A stretch of DNA of 64,000 nucleotides from Papaver somniferum (lineage: Eukaryota; Streptophyta; Magnoliopsida; Ranunculales; Papaveraceae), in the NCBI RefSeq assembly GCF_003573695.1, contig NC_039360.1:59129830-59193829 (forward strand), given 5' to 3'. How positions within the stretch are numbered: position 1 is the first letter of the stretch; each line of letters opens with the position of its first letter. Below, in pieces: positions 35,405 to 47,050 of the stretch. The notes under the pieces are model-generated. The model worked only from the letters and a program-made list of their open reading frames with translations. It had not been told where the DNA came from and ran no database searches. The translations under genes and the position numbers were made by a program.

Positions 35405-35646
35405 GTTTTGAGACTAAACCTAATTACTTTAGGAGATTAGGGTCGACACATCTGTTTAAGGAAGACCACCACTATCTTTGTGGTCAGCTGTGTAAGTCAA
35501 ATCTGATTGACTTTAAGGATCCCCAGTTATTCAGGTTGTTATTATTTTTAATTGAGTTTTTCCAGACTTTTAAACCTGAACTGTTGGATCTTAGCTATGA
35601 GGAAGTGCATCCAATGAAAATATTCTATCAAGATCCTTTCATATAA
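35368..35646 (+). CDS. Second small retroelement ORF, overlaps the first in another frame
   Basis: This 92-codon frame overlaps the end of the previous ORF by 37 bases. It contains NYFRRLGSTHLFKEDHHYLC and a hydrophobic LFRLLLFLIEFFQTF. It is probably the natural C-terminal continuation of the upstream protein, separated by a frameshift in this copy. A programmed -1 shift is an alternative. It ends at TAA (35644-35646). Confidence 0.45.
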   Translation: MGTYKFQMCQLLSFETKPNYFRRLGSTHLFKEDHHYLCGQLCKSNLIDFKDPQLFRLLLFLIEFFQTFKPELLDLSYEEVHPMKIFYQDPFI

Positions 35647-36311
35647 CCTGAACCTGAAACACAATGGGACATAGGTATCTTAATCAGGAAACTAGATAAG
35701 GGTATGCAGTACATGTTCATTTTCTTGGCTTGTTGCAGATTCCTTTTACTTGTGATAGCTCTATTTGGTTTCGATAACCCACAATTATTTCGGCTATTGC
35801 TATATGATTCGAGGTGATTAAACCTTTCTTAGTCTGGCTGAAGACTATAAACTTAGCACTTCTTGGGAGGTAACCCAATCTCATGCAACCCGGTAATATC
35901 CTTCCTTCACTCTTTTGCTTCAAATAGTAACTGTCTCTCCTTGTTCATGCTTTTAATTTCATCTTTAGAACATTGAGGACAATGTTAATTTTAAGTTTGG
36001 GGGTATGGGAGAAACTTTTTAGTTGCAATAAATAAACTCCAGAGCCTAGAAATTTACGCCTATTAAGGATAACACTAACCAATCTAAGTGGATGGAAACA
36101 TTTTTGTTTTAGGAGTTGAGGAACCAATCTGACTAGATGGAAACATCTATAGAGTCTATTCATAAAAGCACAGAGCTCAGGCGTTAGAATTAACATGATA
36201 GTTTCGCCATATCTCGTCGAGTCCTTTTCACTTTCTATTTTTAGTTTTCTTTTATTTCAAGTGATTTGGTGGGGCACACGATTCAAGTTGTTACCTTTGC
36301 TAGGGTGAAAT
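35647..36311 (+). other. Internal noncoding region of the nested element
   Basis: It contains CTTGGGAGGTAACCCAATC at about 35863 and AACATTGAGGACAATGTTAA followed by AAGTTTGGGGGTATGGG near 35995. The latter resembles a second polypurine tract. Such blocks are common near the 3' end of plant gypsy elements. No ORF. Confidence 0.5.
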
Positions 36312-38073
36312 AGAGTGACTGAGTTACCTTTTCAAAAAAAAGAAAAAAAAAATTAGACCAGACCAGTAGACCAATCGGAATAAATACTAACACTTGGATA
36401 GCAATATGTGTGTTCTCCCTGTCTCCGTCACCTAAAAAAGCGTGGAATGCAGGATCCATGGGAATCACCATGTAATCTGCTGACAAGAAACATGCGCTTC
36501 GGTCCACAAGGTCCAATCATGTTGTTAGTTCTTAAATAAATGTGTGTTTAATAAAGTCGACCACTGGTACCCTTGTATATGCCAGTTGTGTTGACCTCGA
36601 GTTAGGATTATTAACCACTGGTTCCCTTGTATATGCCAGTGTGTTAATATTAGTCAGACCGGTATCTCAGTCATTTAGGTTAGGTTCATCTTGGCAGAGG
36701 CCTTCAGACAGATATGGGAAACACCGTTCGCTTTTCAACCATCTACATTTTTCTTTTTCCATCTTCTTAATCTTTTCATGTGATTAGTCAGACTTCGAGT
36801 ATGATGTCCATCGTGAAACTATCTTAGTAGAGCTCTGTCACTTATATGAATTTTAGTATGCTTGAGTGCAAACTCGTGTACAACAGTTGGAATTTCGCAT
36901 CAGGGTTCTTCCTCTTAGAGTCAATAATTGTATGCCAACCAAGGAGCTTCTTTAGTGCTTTCCAAGGTTTTGCGTAGATAGCTAGGGTATGGAGTAAAGG
37001 TTTTGTGGGTACACCTCTGGTAAATCCTCCGGAGACATCACTCCGCCACTAGGGCCACCTAGGGGTTCAAATGATTTTCCTTTCTATAATAAATTTGCTC
37101 GAGGACTAGCAAATAATAAGTTTGGGGGTGTTGATAGACGCATTTATGTGTCTAATGTGTCTCTATTGTATGTATTGTTAGTGCTCAATTTTGTATTTAT
37201 TGTGTTCTTTTATGTCTTTGTAGGAATTTTTAGAGAAATAAGCCCTTGCGGCGAAATGGGCTCAAAAAGCAGTGTTTTACACCCCGGAGAAATGTATCGT
37301 AGGCACCCCAGAAATGCACCGGAAGCATCCCAGAAATGTCCCGGAGGAACCCATAAAAATTACTATTTCCACCCAAAAATTATTATTTCCACCCAATTCA
37401 TATTCGCACCCAAGCTCTGGTTAAGGGGCATCCATCTTCTCTTTAAATTCAAAAACAGCTTTTTGGCGGGAAAAATATATTCAAAACTGGCAGATTTGTG
37501 ATCGAGAAAATGAAGGTGTTTTAGTGCGATTCAATCGCTGAAATTTGGTGGGAAGTTGTGATATGAGATAGGGAAGACATTGTGGGCATCGGATTCGATC
37601 GGAATTGGCTGGAAATCCTGGTTTGAGTCACGAGCTCAAAACAAAGCTACGTGTCCTGTAACACGAGTTTGATTTTGTGTTTGCCATGCATGGAGTGTTT
37701 TGGAGGAGTTCGATGACTTCGGAGGCGTGGGGAAGGTTAACTAGAGCATGCAGGATCAAAGTTTACGTGTGTAGAAGCCAAAAATGGAAATTATTGTTAA
37801 ATATGGGCAGCGAGCAATGACGGGATTAATGGGAGATTATACGGTGTTATGGTCGGATATTTTTGTTCTAAAACACTATAAATACAAGGCTAAAGAGTTT
37901 AGAAGAGTTGGAGAGTCTTTGGGAGAGTTTAGTAGCCGAGAAGAATCGAAAGAAAGTCACGCAGGAGAAAAGCTTGCTGCTGGTGCAAGGAAGAACACGA
38001 AGAACATAATACCCTCAGGGACAGTCGTTGATTAGTGTCGTTTAATTGCGACAATACTCAATTCCTTTCCCCG
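36312..38073 (+). repeat. Right direct-repeat copy
   Basis: Counterpart of 31824-33578, with few substitutions and a longer A-rich tract near 36334. It continues past the break point of the left copy into the rest of the LTR. Confidence 0.85.
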
Positions 38074-38715
38074 ACTTCGGAACAACAACACCTCTGTTGT
38101 ATCGTTCTTTTTGAACGCTCTATATGTGTCGCAAACACTGTTGTAAACCGTTTTTCTCCATTTTCTCTTGATTGTAAACAACTTTTGAGTATCAATGAAT
38201 CAATTTGAGAGGTTTTTCATCATGAGTAGCTAAACCCAATCCCAGGGGTTACGGAGGAAGCCATTCTTCCAAAAGTTATGTGGTAAAATTTATTTAAATT
38301 TATTTATGCAACTCTTTTATGATTAATTGCACCGAATAAAAATGGAGTAAATGATTTTTATTAATCAATTGTGTTTTCTCTTGATGGAGTATGCTTAGTA
38401 AATTGCTTTTGATACTTCATGCTCGCGATTAACAGTGGATGTTTTCAAAATCTAATTTAGGCAATGATTAGAATCATAATTTCCTTTGATTGGAGTTATA
38501 TTGTCTAGAATTGCATGATAAGAATTGTTATTGAATCACATAAATTTTGGTGAATGGTGGAATCCTGATCCCCGGTAAAAATTCTCTCCCATATTTTGTT
38601 AATATTGTGCATATAAAATTATTTATTTATTTTTATTAAGTCTAAAAAAAAATTATCCTTCACAAATCCGAGAGTTTGAACCTTCACTACTACAACCACG
38701 AAAAATCTTTAATCA
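37132..38715 (+). repeat. Complete LTR (3' LTR), about 1.58 kb
   Basis: It starts TGATAGACGCATTTATG after the polypurine tract AAGTTTGGGGGTGT and ends AAAATCTTTAATCA. The 3' end is confirmed by the inverted copy next to a primer binding site at 33571-33593. The right flank resumes copia-type LTR sequence. Confidence 0.75.
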
Positions 38716-39468
38716 CATACTGGTATACAAATTTGGTTTCCGGACCTGAATCATACCACAACAGTTTGCATACTGGTATGCATACAGTGTTATATCCAGA
38801 CAAAGGTTAATTGTTCTAAACTCCCATTTCAGTCATTGAAACATCCTTAGAAGATGACAATATCTGTCTCACACAAACTCTTAGCTTATAAATAATTTTC
38901 AAGTGATCGAATGATCAGTATGAAACATTCCGAGTCGACATCAAATGACTGTCTCACACAAATCATGTAAGATGTTTCAAGGAAATTTTCACATGATCAT
39001 CTTTTGACTTATTATTTAGTTTCCAACAAATAAATTGTTTCCAACTAAACTCATCAAGAATAATGATGAACGTAGCTAAAGAAATAGCTTCCAACACATA
39101 TTTCGAGAAATATTTAAGCGAGTTAAACTCGACTCGAAATATTAAATGTGTATAATGTAAAAGTCTATATAGCTATACGACTTAGTCTTATTATGAGATA
39201 AAATAAAATAGACTTCTGAGTGATAGATAAGTTTTAGTCTCCACGTACCTTTTGTTGACGAAGTTCCTCTAAGCTCTCCTCAGTAAATCTTAATATTCAA
39301 TCGATGAACGTCGTGAAGTCTAAATCTCAACTACATATTTTATCCTAATCCGAGACATAGCTATAAGTAGACTAGAAATCAAGACTTATAGTTTTGGTCA
39401 CCTAAACTTGACAAACAATCTTGAGATAGCAACGCTTGCGAGTTCGACCGAGCAGTGATCTAACAATA
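38716..39468 (-). repeat. Copia-type LTR, 5' portion (continuation of 30260-31823)
   Basis: On the minus strand this stretch begins near TGTTAGATCACTGCTCGGTC (39468 end). The same start recurs at 41326 as TGTTAGAGAACTGCTCGGT. With the left part it would form an LTR of about 2.3 kb. Joining the two parts is an inference. Confidence 0.45.
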
Positions 39469-41326
39469 ACATTGATAGAAATTACAAAAAACTCTTCGTC
39501 TCTGACCTTTTAGTTTCACAAGATTACGATCTATGATTTTCCTAGATAGATTTTGTAATGTAGAATCAGTTAGGTATCTTTATAAGTTTTAAATATATTA
39601 AACCTTAATAGTGGAAAATTGATATGATAACTCTTTTTCCTTTAGAGTTCCCTCTGAAATGACGAGGGTACCAAGTACACCACAATCTTTTCGATGTCAA
39701 CCTATAAGTCTGATACCTTGCGTGATATGATATAGACAGAGACTATCAAGAAGACATCAATCACAAGGTATACAATTGATATATGGTACAAGTCTGAACT
39801 GAACCTTAAAACTATAGGGATCAACCCAAGTGTTTGGGATTAACACATAGTGTATTTACTTTTAATTATAGCTAAACAATAATTTTAATTGCGGAACGTA
39901 AAAGTAAAGACACACAAAAAAATTGTTAACGAGGAAACCGCAAATGCAAAAAAAAAACGGGACCTAGTCCATTTTTGAATACTCTCATGATCATGCCGTT
40001 ATAAAAAAACCACTACCAACTTCGTATAGTTGAGACCAAGTAAACTACCCCTAGTTACCTAGTTTCCTCAGTATCTGCACCTACGACCAATCTGGAAAGC
40101 GCATGTGAATCCTAAGATAGAGTCCACTATCTTAAGTTGCTTCACTCTTGTGAAGACTTCAAGCACTCAACTCCTTTGGATTGTCTTCCAAACAGTAAAA
40201 GACTAATCTTTTTGGTAACCGATCTTTCAATCTCAAGAAGTCAATCAGAGATATATGTTGAGTACGACCAACACTCTTATGTTTAAAATCAATTAAACTC
40301 CTTAAGCGTGCTTGGGCGGGAGTAATCCAGGGATGTGTGACCTCCTGGGAAGTTGTTGCTGGATGATCGCAGTGATGCCCGTGAAAACCCCACACTGCCG
40401 GATAACCGCAGTGGCTAAGTGGGGACAATATCGGTGGAGGGTCGGGTCATTACATTATGTCACATCTTGAACTTTCCTATTTTGCAAACCCAATTTCCAA
40501 AATCATACAACCCCTTCAGTGTACATGACCATGGAAATAAGTTTTTCCTATTGGGACCGGTTATACCTTGACTCCTAACATAAGTTAGGATCAGATCTAC
40601 CTTGAATCCAAATATAGGCAAATATTGGTTCTACCTTGACTCACAACATAAGTTAGGATCGATTCTACCTTGATTTCCTATATATACTAGGATCGGTTCA
40701 ACCTTAAGATCTTCAATGAAACCCGGACCTTCAATCCTATTGATTTCTTTTCAACTATGAAACAAGTTCGTACGTCTACTTCCTTAAACGCATGTAATTA
40801 AATTTTTCTAGGCATGAAATCAAACATATGTTCACTACACAATCTAGTAATAAGTTACAAAGATTATGTCGATGTCGTAATTACGAAGTTCAAAAGCGTT
40901 ATACTTCGTAATTCAATATACAAATAAAAAGAATTCATAACTATTGATATATTGTTCCTTGACACTTTGATCATAATAAGAAGGTCAATATCTCTAATAT
41001 TATATTTATATATATATAACTTCACATGTTATGTTTTTAATCACAAACGACTTAAAAGCAACAATATAGAAATGGAAACAAGTCATGTCATGTATCAATA
41101 ACCTCAATTGGAAGGATGATGTTATCGTTATTGTCGATACATCTTCGGATTCTTTAGGTCTTCAGAGTAATACTTATATTCTTCACATCTTTAGACTTCC
41201 TAGTCTAACCTAACGAAGTTGGCTCTAGTGATCTAATCAAGCGACTTATGAGTTTTGATACTAAAATATGACAACCAACCTTGACATACCAACGCTTGGC
41301 GGGTTCAACCGAGCAGTTCTCTAACA
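39469..41326 (-). repeat. Second copia-type LTR copy of the same family
   Basis: It carries GTTAACGAGGAAACCGCAAATGC and GGGACCTAGTCCA near 39930-39972 and ends on the right with the TGTTAGAGAACTGCTCGG start. It is interrupted by the 5S-like piece at 40293. No coding region; short frames are shadows. Confidence 0.45.
40293..40457 (+). mobile_element. Cassandra-like TRIM LTR fragment with 5S rRNA-derived core
   Basis: The core (40302-40365) contains TTAAGCGTGCTTGGGCGGGA and GTGACCTCCTGGGAAGT. These are the A-box and C-box regions of plant 5S rRNA with few changes. The stretch ends GGACAATATC, then GGTCGGGTCATTACA, the 3' end style of Cassandra LTRs. The 5' half of the 5S sequence and a primer binding site are absent. 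It is a truncated LTR, not a 5S gene. Confidence 0.7.
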
Positions 41327-41400
41327 CCCTCGAAGCAAAGATTTCCATTACCTTGATTGAAACACACGTGAAGGAAATTAAGCAGTTGTGTTGTTGGAGG

Positions 41401-42103
41401 CAGGATAACACTAATCTTCATGAAGGACCGTGGAACATCTTCTAAAAAGAACTTGCATTCTGCTAGAATATTTAGAAGGGAAACTTCTAAAGGTAATTTG
41501 GGGTTCTGCAAAGAGTTTTCAGATACTTAAATATTACTGAAGCAGAGAAACTTTGAGGGTATACTTTGTCTCTGCTATATCTAATCCGAAGTCTGATAGT
41601 AGGCAAGAGGTGTAATAGCTTAAACCAGTTTGTCTTCAGTCTGGACTAGGTCCCGGAGTTTTTCTACAAGAATGTAGTTTCCTCTTTAACAAATTAATTT
41701 TTTATTGCCAAAGTCAGCTTTGGTTCCCGGTATATTTGCTTAATTTTTATTGCCACATTATTTTTTTTTTATAATTAAAGTAAAAGCAGAATTTGGTTCT
41801 TGAAAGAAGCCATTCTAGGTTATCTGTGGATATTGATTTTTGAGATCGTCTAAAGAGTTTGTCCATATAGATCCATGAACGAAAATGTTGGTGGTGTACT
41901 GGGTATCCTCTTTTGTTCAGCAACTTAAAAAATGATAATACTATCTCGAATTAGAGAAACATTCTCTAATAAGATTACGTGTTCATTCTCATTAACTTGT
42001 TGGATTGATATTTGACGAGGAAAGCTTATCACCCAAATATGTTAGACCAAAGTCAGCTTTCTCTTTAGTAAAAGTGGCTTTTCCCTTAAACTTTTTTTTT
42101 TTA
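41401..42103 (+). repeat. Direct repeat A1, copia-type LTR 3' piece
   Basis: It starts CAGGATAACACTAATCTTCA and contains TCTGGACTAGGTCCCGGAG and GGTGGTGTACTGGGTATCC. It matches 45920-46605. The unit runs past the expected LTR end, so its limits are not LTR termini. Confidence 0.75.
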
Positions 42104-42198
42104 AGATATCTGATAAAAATAAAAATGAATTTTAAGTGTGCCTTTGGAGTTATTTCCCCCGGTAAAAATATTTAGCCTTTTTCAAAGTGCACTAATTG
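42104..42198 (+). repeat. Duplicated MPS1 upstream sequence, left part
   Basis: It matches 57098-57201, with TTTGGAGTTATTTCCCCCG and TTCAAAGTGCACTAATTG in common. The copy breaks where the LINE begins and resumes at 45460. Confidence 0.8.
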
Positions 42199-45100
42199 CA
42201 TTTTGACTTTTTTAAGTCAAAAGGCAAGAATCAACTGGATCCAGTATGGTGATGCTAATACCAAATTTTTTTCATGCTACTATCAAGATTAGGCAAGCAA
42301 AAAATTCCATAACTGAAGTTGAAGATGATGCAGGTAATATTATTACTAATCAATCAGGCATTGCTACTTTTCTTATCAATTACTTTCAGTCAAAATTCAC
42401 AGCTCAACCAGTCCAAATATCTGAAGATTTTCGCGAGGCAGTTCCTTTAATAACTAATGAAGATAATAGATTTTTGGAACTAATTCCTACAGCTGAAGAA
42501 ATCAAAAAAGTTGTATTTGATCTGAACCAAGATGGTGCGCCTGGTCCAGATGGATTCACAGGAGTTTTTTACAGAGTGGCTTGGGAAATTATTTGAAAAG
42601 ATCTAACAGCTGTTATTCAATATTATTGGTTCAATCAAGAGATCCTTGCAGTTTTAAATTCAAATTTCTTGACTCTACTTCCTAAGATTAAAGGTGCAAA
42701 GAAGGTAAATCAATTCAGACCTATTGGTCTTAGTAATTTTTGTTTCAAGATTATCACAAAGATCCTCACTACAAGAATGAATGAAGTTATTCATAAGCTA
42801 ATTTCTCCTCAACAATGTGCCTTCATAAAAGGGAGGAACATTCATGAACATGTATTATTGGCATCTGAATTAGTAAATGAAATGAGTAATCAAAAAAAGA
42901 GGAGGAAATGTGGGATTAAAATTGGACATTTCACAGGCCTATGACACTCTCAGCTGAGATTTTTTATTAGCTGCCTTAAAGAAATATGGATTCTCTGGAA
43001 GGTTTTGTAATTGGATTTGGGTTCTTCTAAAAACCACAAAAATATCAATTATGTTGAATGGAGGTCATTTTGGATACTTTGGAGTTGGGAGGGGTGTCAA
43101 GCAAGGTGGTCCACTTTCACCCATCTTGTATATTATAGATGCTGATGTACTTAGTAAAAGAATACTTCAATTTATCCAAGAACAAAAAATTCAGCCTTTA
43201 GTAATCAGAAAAGGTATCTTTCCTTCCCACTTATTCTTTGCAGATGATATCTTTATTTTTTGCAATGGTGGTAAAAAGTCCTTATATCATCTTAAGAATC
43301 TACTACTTGAATATCAAGCTGCTTCAGGCCAACTTGTTAGTGGTGCTAAGAGCAAATGCTTTGTTGATGGTACTTCCTATACTAGACAATTACAGATTGC
43401 TGAATCCATGAATATGAATCTATCATGTTTCCCTGATAAGTACTTAGGAGTCATGCTTGTCCAAAGAAAAATTAAAGCTGAACGCTTGGGTCTTTTGTTG
43501 AAATGCTACAAAAAAGATTAGCCTCTTGGATAGGAAGATTTTTAAATTTTCAATCTAGGATTACTCTAAGTAAATTTGTTTTAAGTAATATCCCTATTTA
43601 CAATATGTCCATATATAAATGGCCAAAGAAAGTAAATGAAGCTTGTGAAAGAAATGTTAGAAACTTCTTATGGAGTGGTAATGCATAAGAAAGAAAATTC
43701 ATAACTATTTCTTGGGACAAAGTTTGTTCTCCTCTTGAAGAAGGAGGATTGAGAATTAGAAGATTTGAAGATATTAATAAGGCATTACTGATGAAATTGC
43801 TATGGAGAATTCTTACAGCAAATGAAGATTGGGCAAACTTTTTCTTAGCAAAATATAAAGATAAACATGGCAGATGGATTACATACTATAAACAATCATC
43901 CATTTGGCCTGGGATTACATGGGTAATTCAGGATTTTGAGGAGAATACCAGATGGTTAGTTGGAAATGGAAGTAATATATCCCTCTGGCATGACACTTGT
44001 ATTCTTGAGTCGAGCATCATCAAAAACTTCCCTGAAAATGAATTTATACAACAACACATTCACATGAAGGTTGAAGACTTAATTGTTGATAATTCTTGGG
44101 CTATTCCAGAAGCGTTATTATCTTTTTTTTTTCTATTGAAGACTTGCCTATTCTTTCATATAATCAAGACAAATTAGTATGGACTGCAACTCAGGATGAC
44201 ATTTTCTCAGTACATAGTGCAATCAACATAGTAAGCAAAAAGCAGCCATGACTGAATTGGTATAAGAAAATATGGAAATCTTGTGTACATCCCTCCACTG
44301 CCAGTAATGTATGGAAAATCATTAGAGGTGCCTGCAACAATGATGAAAAGATGAATAAGAGAGGTATGCAGCTGGCTTCAAGATGTTACTTGTGTTCTAA
44401 TAATCAAGATTCTACTCATCATATATTATGGGATTGTGACTATGGAAAAATATTATGAAAGTGGATTGGAGGTGTTTTTGCCTTTAAAAATCCCAAATCC
44501 TTTGATGATGTGATTAATTTTTGCAGAAGGAAAATCCCAGTAGTTCAAGAAATATGGTACATTGCTACTTTCAACATTATGGTGGATATCTGGTTCACAA
44601 GAAATAAGTGATGTTTTGAGAATATAAATCCTGACAGCCAAAAAGCCATCCAAAGAATCTCTAGAATGATCTGTGATTGTGAAATAAGGCTTAAAGGAGT
44701 CATGAATAATACTTCCTATGATCTGCAAATTCTAAATTTTTTTCATATTGGTTGCAGAAAAGAAAGAGCTCCCAGAGCCATTGAATGTTCATTCTTTCTG
44801 CCTGAACCTGATACTATACTCCTATGCTGTGATGGAGCTTTTAAAGGTAATCCTGAATACGTTGGTTATGGTTTTGTGGAAAGAGACAGTGCAGGGAACT
44901 ATGTCACAGCTGAAAGTGGAGGTCTTGGTATTACCACAAATTTCATTGCAGAAGTGACGGGGGTTATTGCTTCTTTGGAATGGGCAGTCATCAAAGCTAA
45001 AACAAAAGTAATTATCAACTCTGATTCTAGAGCTGCAATAACTGCATTCACTAAACTACCTTGGTGTGTTTGGAACAGATGGAAGTTCATCTGCAGGAAG

Positions 45101-45459
45101 ATCAACAACATCCACTTTAATCATGTTTACAGAGAAGTAAACTTCTCTGCTGATTTGTTTGCAAAAAAAGTGGATATCTTAATAAGGGGCAGGTAATGAC
45201 TTTCAATGACAGGCCAACTTCTATGTACATATTATAATTTCCTGGTACAACCTATTACAGGTTCCATTAAAAGGGATTCTAGATACCTAGTGCACATTCC
45301 CTAATGGGCTGAAGACATGTATTTCATTTATAGTTCTTTATTTATAGGCCTGGGACATGTAGTCCAATTTGACATTTTTTGTTCTTTCTAATTTCTTTGG
45401 TTGTATACTTTGGCTATATTCTTTTGATTAATCAATAAATTGATCTTTTGGAAAAAAAT
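42199..45459 (+). mobile_element. 5'-truncated LINE with C-terminal RNase H
   Basis: The insertion starts in the linker before the reverse transcriptase and ends with AATCAATAAATTGATC and a short A-run near 45455, so it is 5'-truncated. It splits the duplicated MPS1 upstream sequence. About 20 bases of the target (by comparison with 57202-57224) are missing and no target duplication is clear. Confidence 0.8.
42246..45196 (+). pseudogene. LINE ORF2 relic: RT, zf-RVT and RNase H
   Basis: Pieces in order: RT fingers with NQDGAPGPDGFTGVFYR (42246-42596); FRPIGLSNFCFKIITKIL and CAFIKGRNIHEHVLLASEL (42669-42944); GVKQGGPLSPILY and the catalytic FFADDIFIF (43051-43521); a thumb and linker (43503-44177); a CYLCSNNQDSTHHILWDC zinc-binding zf-RVT motif near 44390; and an RNase H domain (44666-45196) with CDGAFKGN, AEVTGVIASLEWA, NSDSRA and FSADLFAKK. 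In-frame stops (TGA at 42594, stop after HFTGL) and frame changes make it nonfunctional. Confidence 0.9.
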
Positions 45460-45919
45460 ATTTTTATTTCATTTTACATATCCAAATTAATTTTTTTACT
45501 TTTAGAAGTTGAAAAATAACTTTTTAGTAGCATGTTTGGATACAAAATCAGAAATCGGAAACGAAATGTTTTTACTTCATAAAAAGTTATTTTTATTTTC
45601 TTCTAGAAATTATTCTGAAATTGTGTATCCAAATTTACATTCAGAAATGGTATCCAAACACGTTATAAGTGGTTTCCAAACACCGGATGAAAGTTTAGAT
45701 TTTCCTTTGAGATTTTTTATACCCACCGGTGGAGATGCTCTGCTCTAACCGTTGGCTAGAGGCCTATGATTCTAGAAATACAACATCCGACAACAAGGAT
45801 ATTCACGGTATTTGAAGAAAAAACCCATACACCGTTATACTCGAAGTGTGAGATGAATCGCTGAGCGGCAAAAAGAAGTCCCTTCTCTTCAATTCAAAAA
45901 ATCAATACTTTTATCAATT
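45460..45919 (+). repeat. Duplicated MPS1 upstream region and 5' UTR, right part
   Basis: It matches 57225-57661 at high identity. It retains the MSA-like word (45746-45756, TAACCGTTGGC) and the E2F-like word (45865-45872, GCGGCAAA). The copy stops at ATCAATTC, before the MPS1 start codon, so no kinase coding sequence was copied. The frame at 45509-45748 is a shadow. Confidence 0.85.
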
Positions 45920-46605
45920 CAGGATAACACTAATCTTCACGAAGGACTGTGGAATATCTTCTAAAAAGAACTTGCATTCTGCTAGAAGATTTACAAGGGA
46001 AACTTCTAAAGGAAATTTGGGGTTCTGCGAAGAGTTTTCAGATACCTAAATACTACTGAAGCAGAGAAACTTTGAGTCTGCTACATCTAATCCGAAGTCT
46101 GATAGTAGGCAAGAGGTGTAATAGCTTAAACCAGTGTATCTTCAGTCTGGACTAGGTCCCAGAGTTTTTCTACAAGAATGTAGTTTCCTCTTTAACAAAA
46201 TCTCGATGTATTTGCTTAATTTTTATTGACGCATAATTATTTCTTTTATAATTAAAGTAAAAGCAGTATGTTAATCAACCTTGTAGAATTTGGTTCTTGA
46301 AAGAGGCCATTCTAGGTTATTTGTGGATATTGATTTTTGAGATCGTCTAAGGAGTTTGTCCATATAGATCCATGAACGAAAATGTTGGTGGTGTACTGGG
46401 TGTCCTCTCTTATTCAACAACTTTAAAAATGATAATACTTTCTCGAATTAGAGAAACATTCTTTATTAAGATTACGTGAACATTCTCGTTAACTTGTTGG
46501 TTTGATATTTGACGGGTAAAGCTTATCATCCAAATCCAAATATGTAAGACCAAAGCCAGCTTTCCCTTTAGTAAAAATGGCTTTTCCCTTAAACTTTTTC
46601 TTTTG
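45920..46605 (+). repeat. Direct repeat A2
   Basis: Second copy of 41401-42103, differing by scattered substitutions and small indels. It follows directly on the duplicated MPS1 sequence. Confidence 0.75.
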
Positions 46606-46613
46606 AGTTATTT

Positions 46614-47050
46614 ACAGGGGATTAGTCCACGAGTGAGTTGGAGGGAGTTTAATGTATTTTGAATCTTGGGGATTTTGAGGGAGTGTAAGAGAGTATAGGG
46701 AGTTGAGAGAGTTTGGTGTGTTGAGTGTAGGGAGTTTGAGAGACTCTCCCAAAATCTCTACTTTTTTGAGAGATTTGGAGTGAGGCAAAAATACACTATA
46801 AACTCCCTAGAACTCCCCAAAAAAAACAAACTCCCTATCATTATAATTTTTACCACTAACAGGGAGTTTAAGAGTTTCTTTCAAACTCCCCTACGACTAA
46901 CGGGGTTTTTTAGGGAGTTTGGGAGACTCTTCTAAACTCTCCCACGACTAACGGGGATTTTGAGAGACTCCCTCGAACTCCCTCACGACTAACGGGAAAA
47001 AACACAATTACACCCAACTCCCCCAACTCCCTTGAGGACTAACACCCTGT
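46614..47050. mobile_element. TIR element rich in AGGGAGTTT words (437 bp)
   Basis: The left end ACAGGGGATTAGTCCACGAG pairs with the right end, which reads ACAGGGTGTTAGTCCTCAAG on the other strand. The interior is filled with GGGAGTTT and its inverse, so the whole element can fold. No coding capacity and no clear target duplication. The superfamily is unassigned. Confidence 0.6.

Larger units (their letters stand above)
31824..38715 (+). mobile_element. Rearranged Athila-like Ty3/gypsy element nested in a copia LTR
   Basis: Order on the plus strand: a partial copy of the internal 3' end plus the first 940 bp of an LTR (31824-33578); an inverted piece of PBS and LTR end (33571-33807); a 5' leader and two ORFs (34553-35646); the internal 3' end with polypurine tract (36312-37131); a complete LTR (37132-38715). 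The left and right internal-plus-LTR copies are direct repeats offset by about 4.49 kb and very similar. No gag, protease, RT or integrase motif is present, so the element is nonautonomous. No target duplication is visible because the left end is truncated. Confidence 0.7.

Noticed and set aside
40302..40365. 5S rRNA gene
   Set aside because: Only the 3' half is similar, and the stretch ends like a Cassandra LTR. There is no tandem array and no 5' half.
41401..46605. Intact LTR retrotransposon defined by the 0.7-kb direct repeats
   Set aside because: The repeats do not start and end with TG...CA, no PBS or PPT is placed correctly, and the unit runs past the LTR end.
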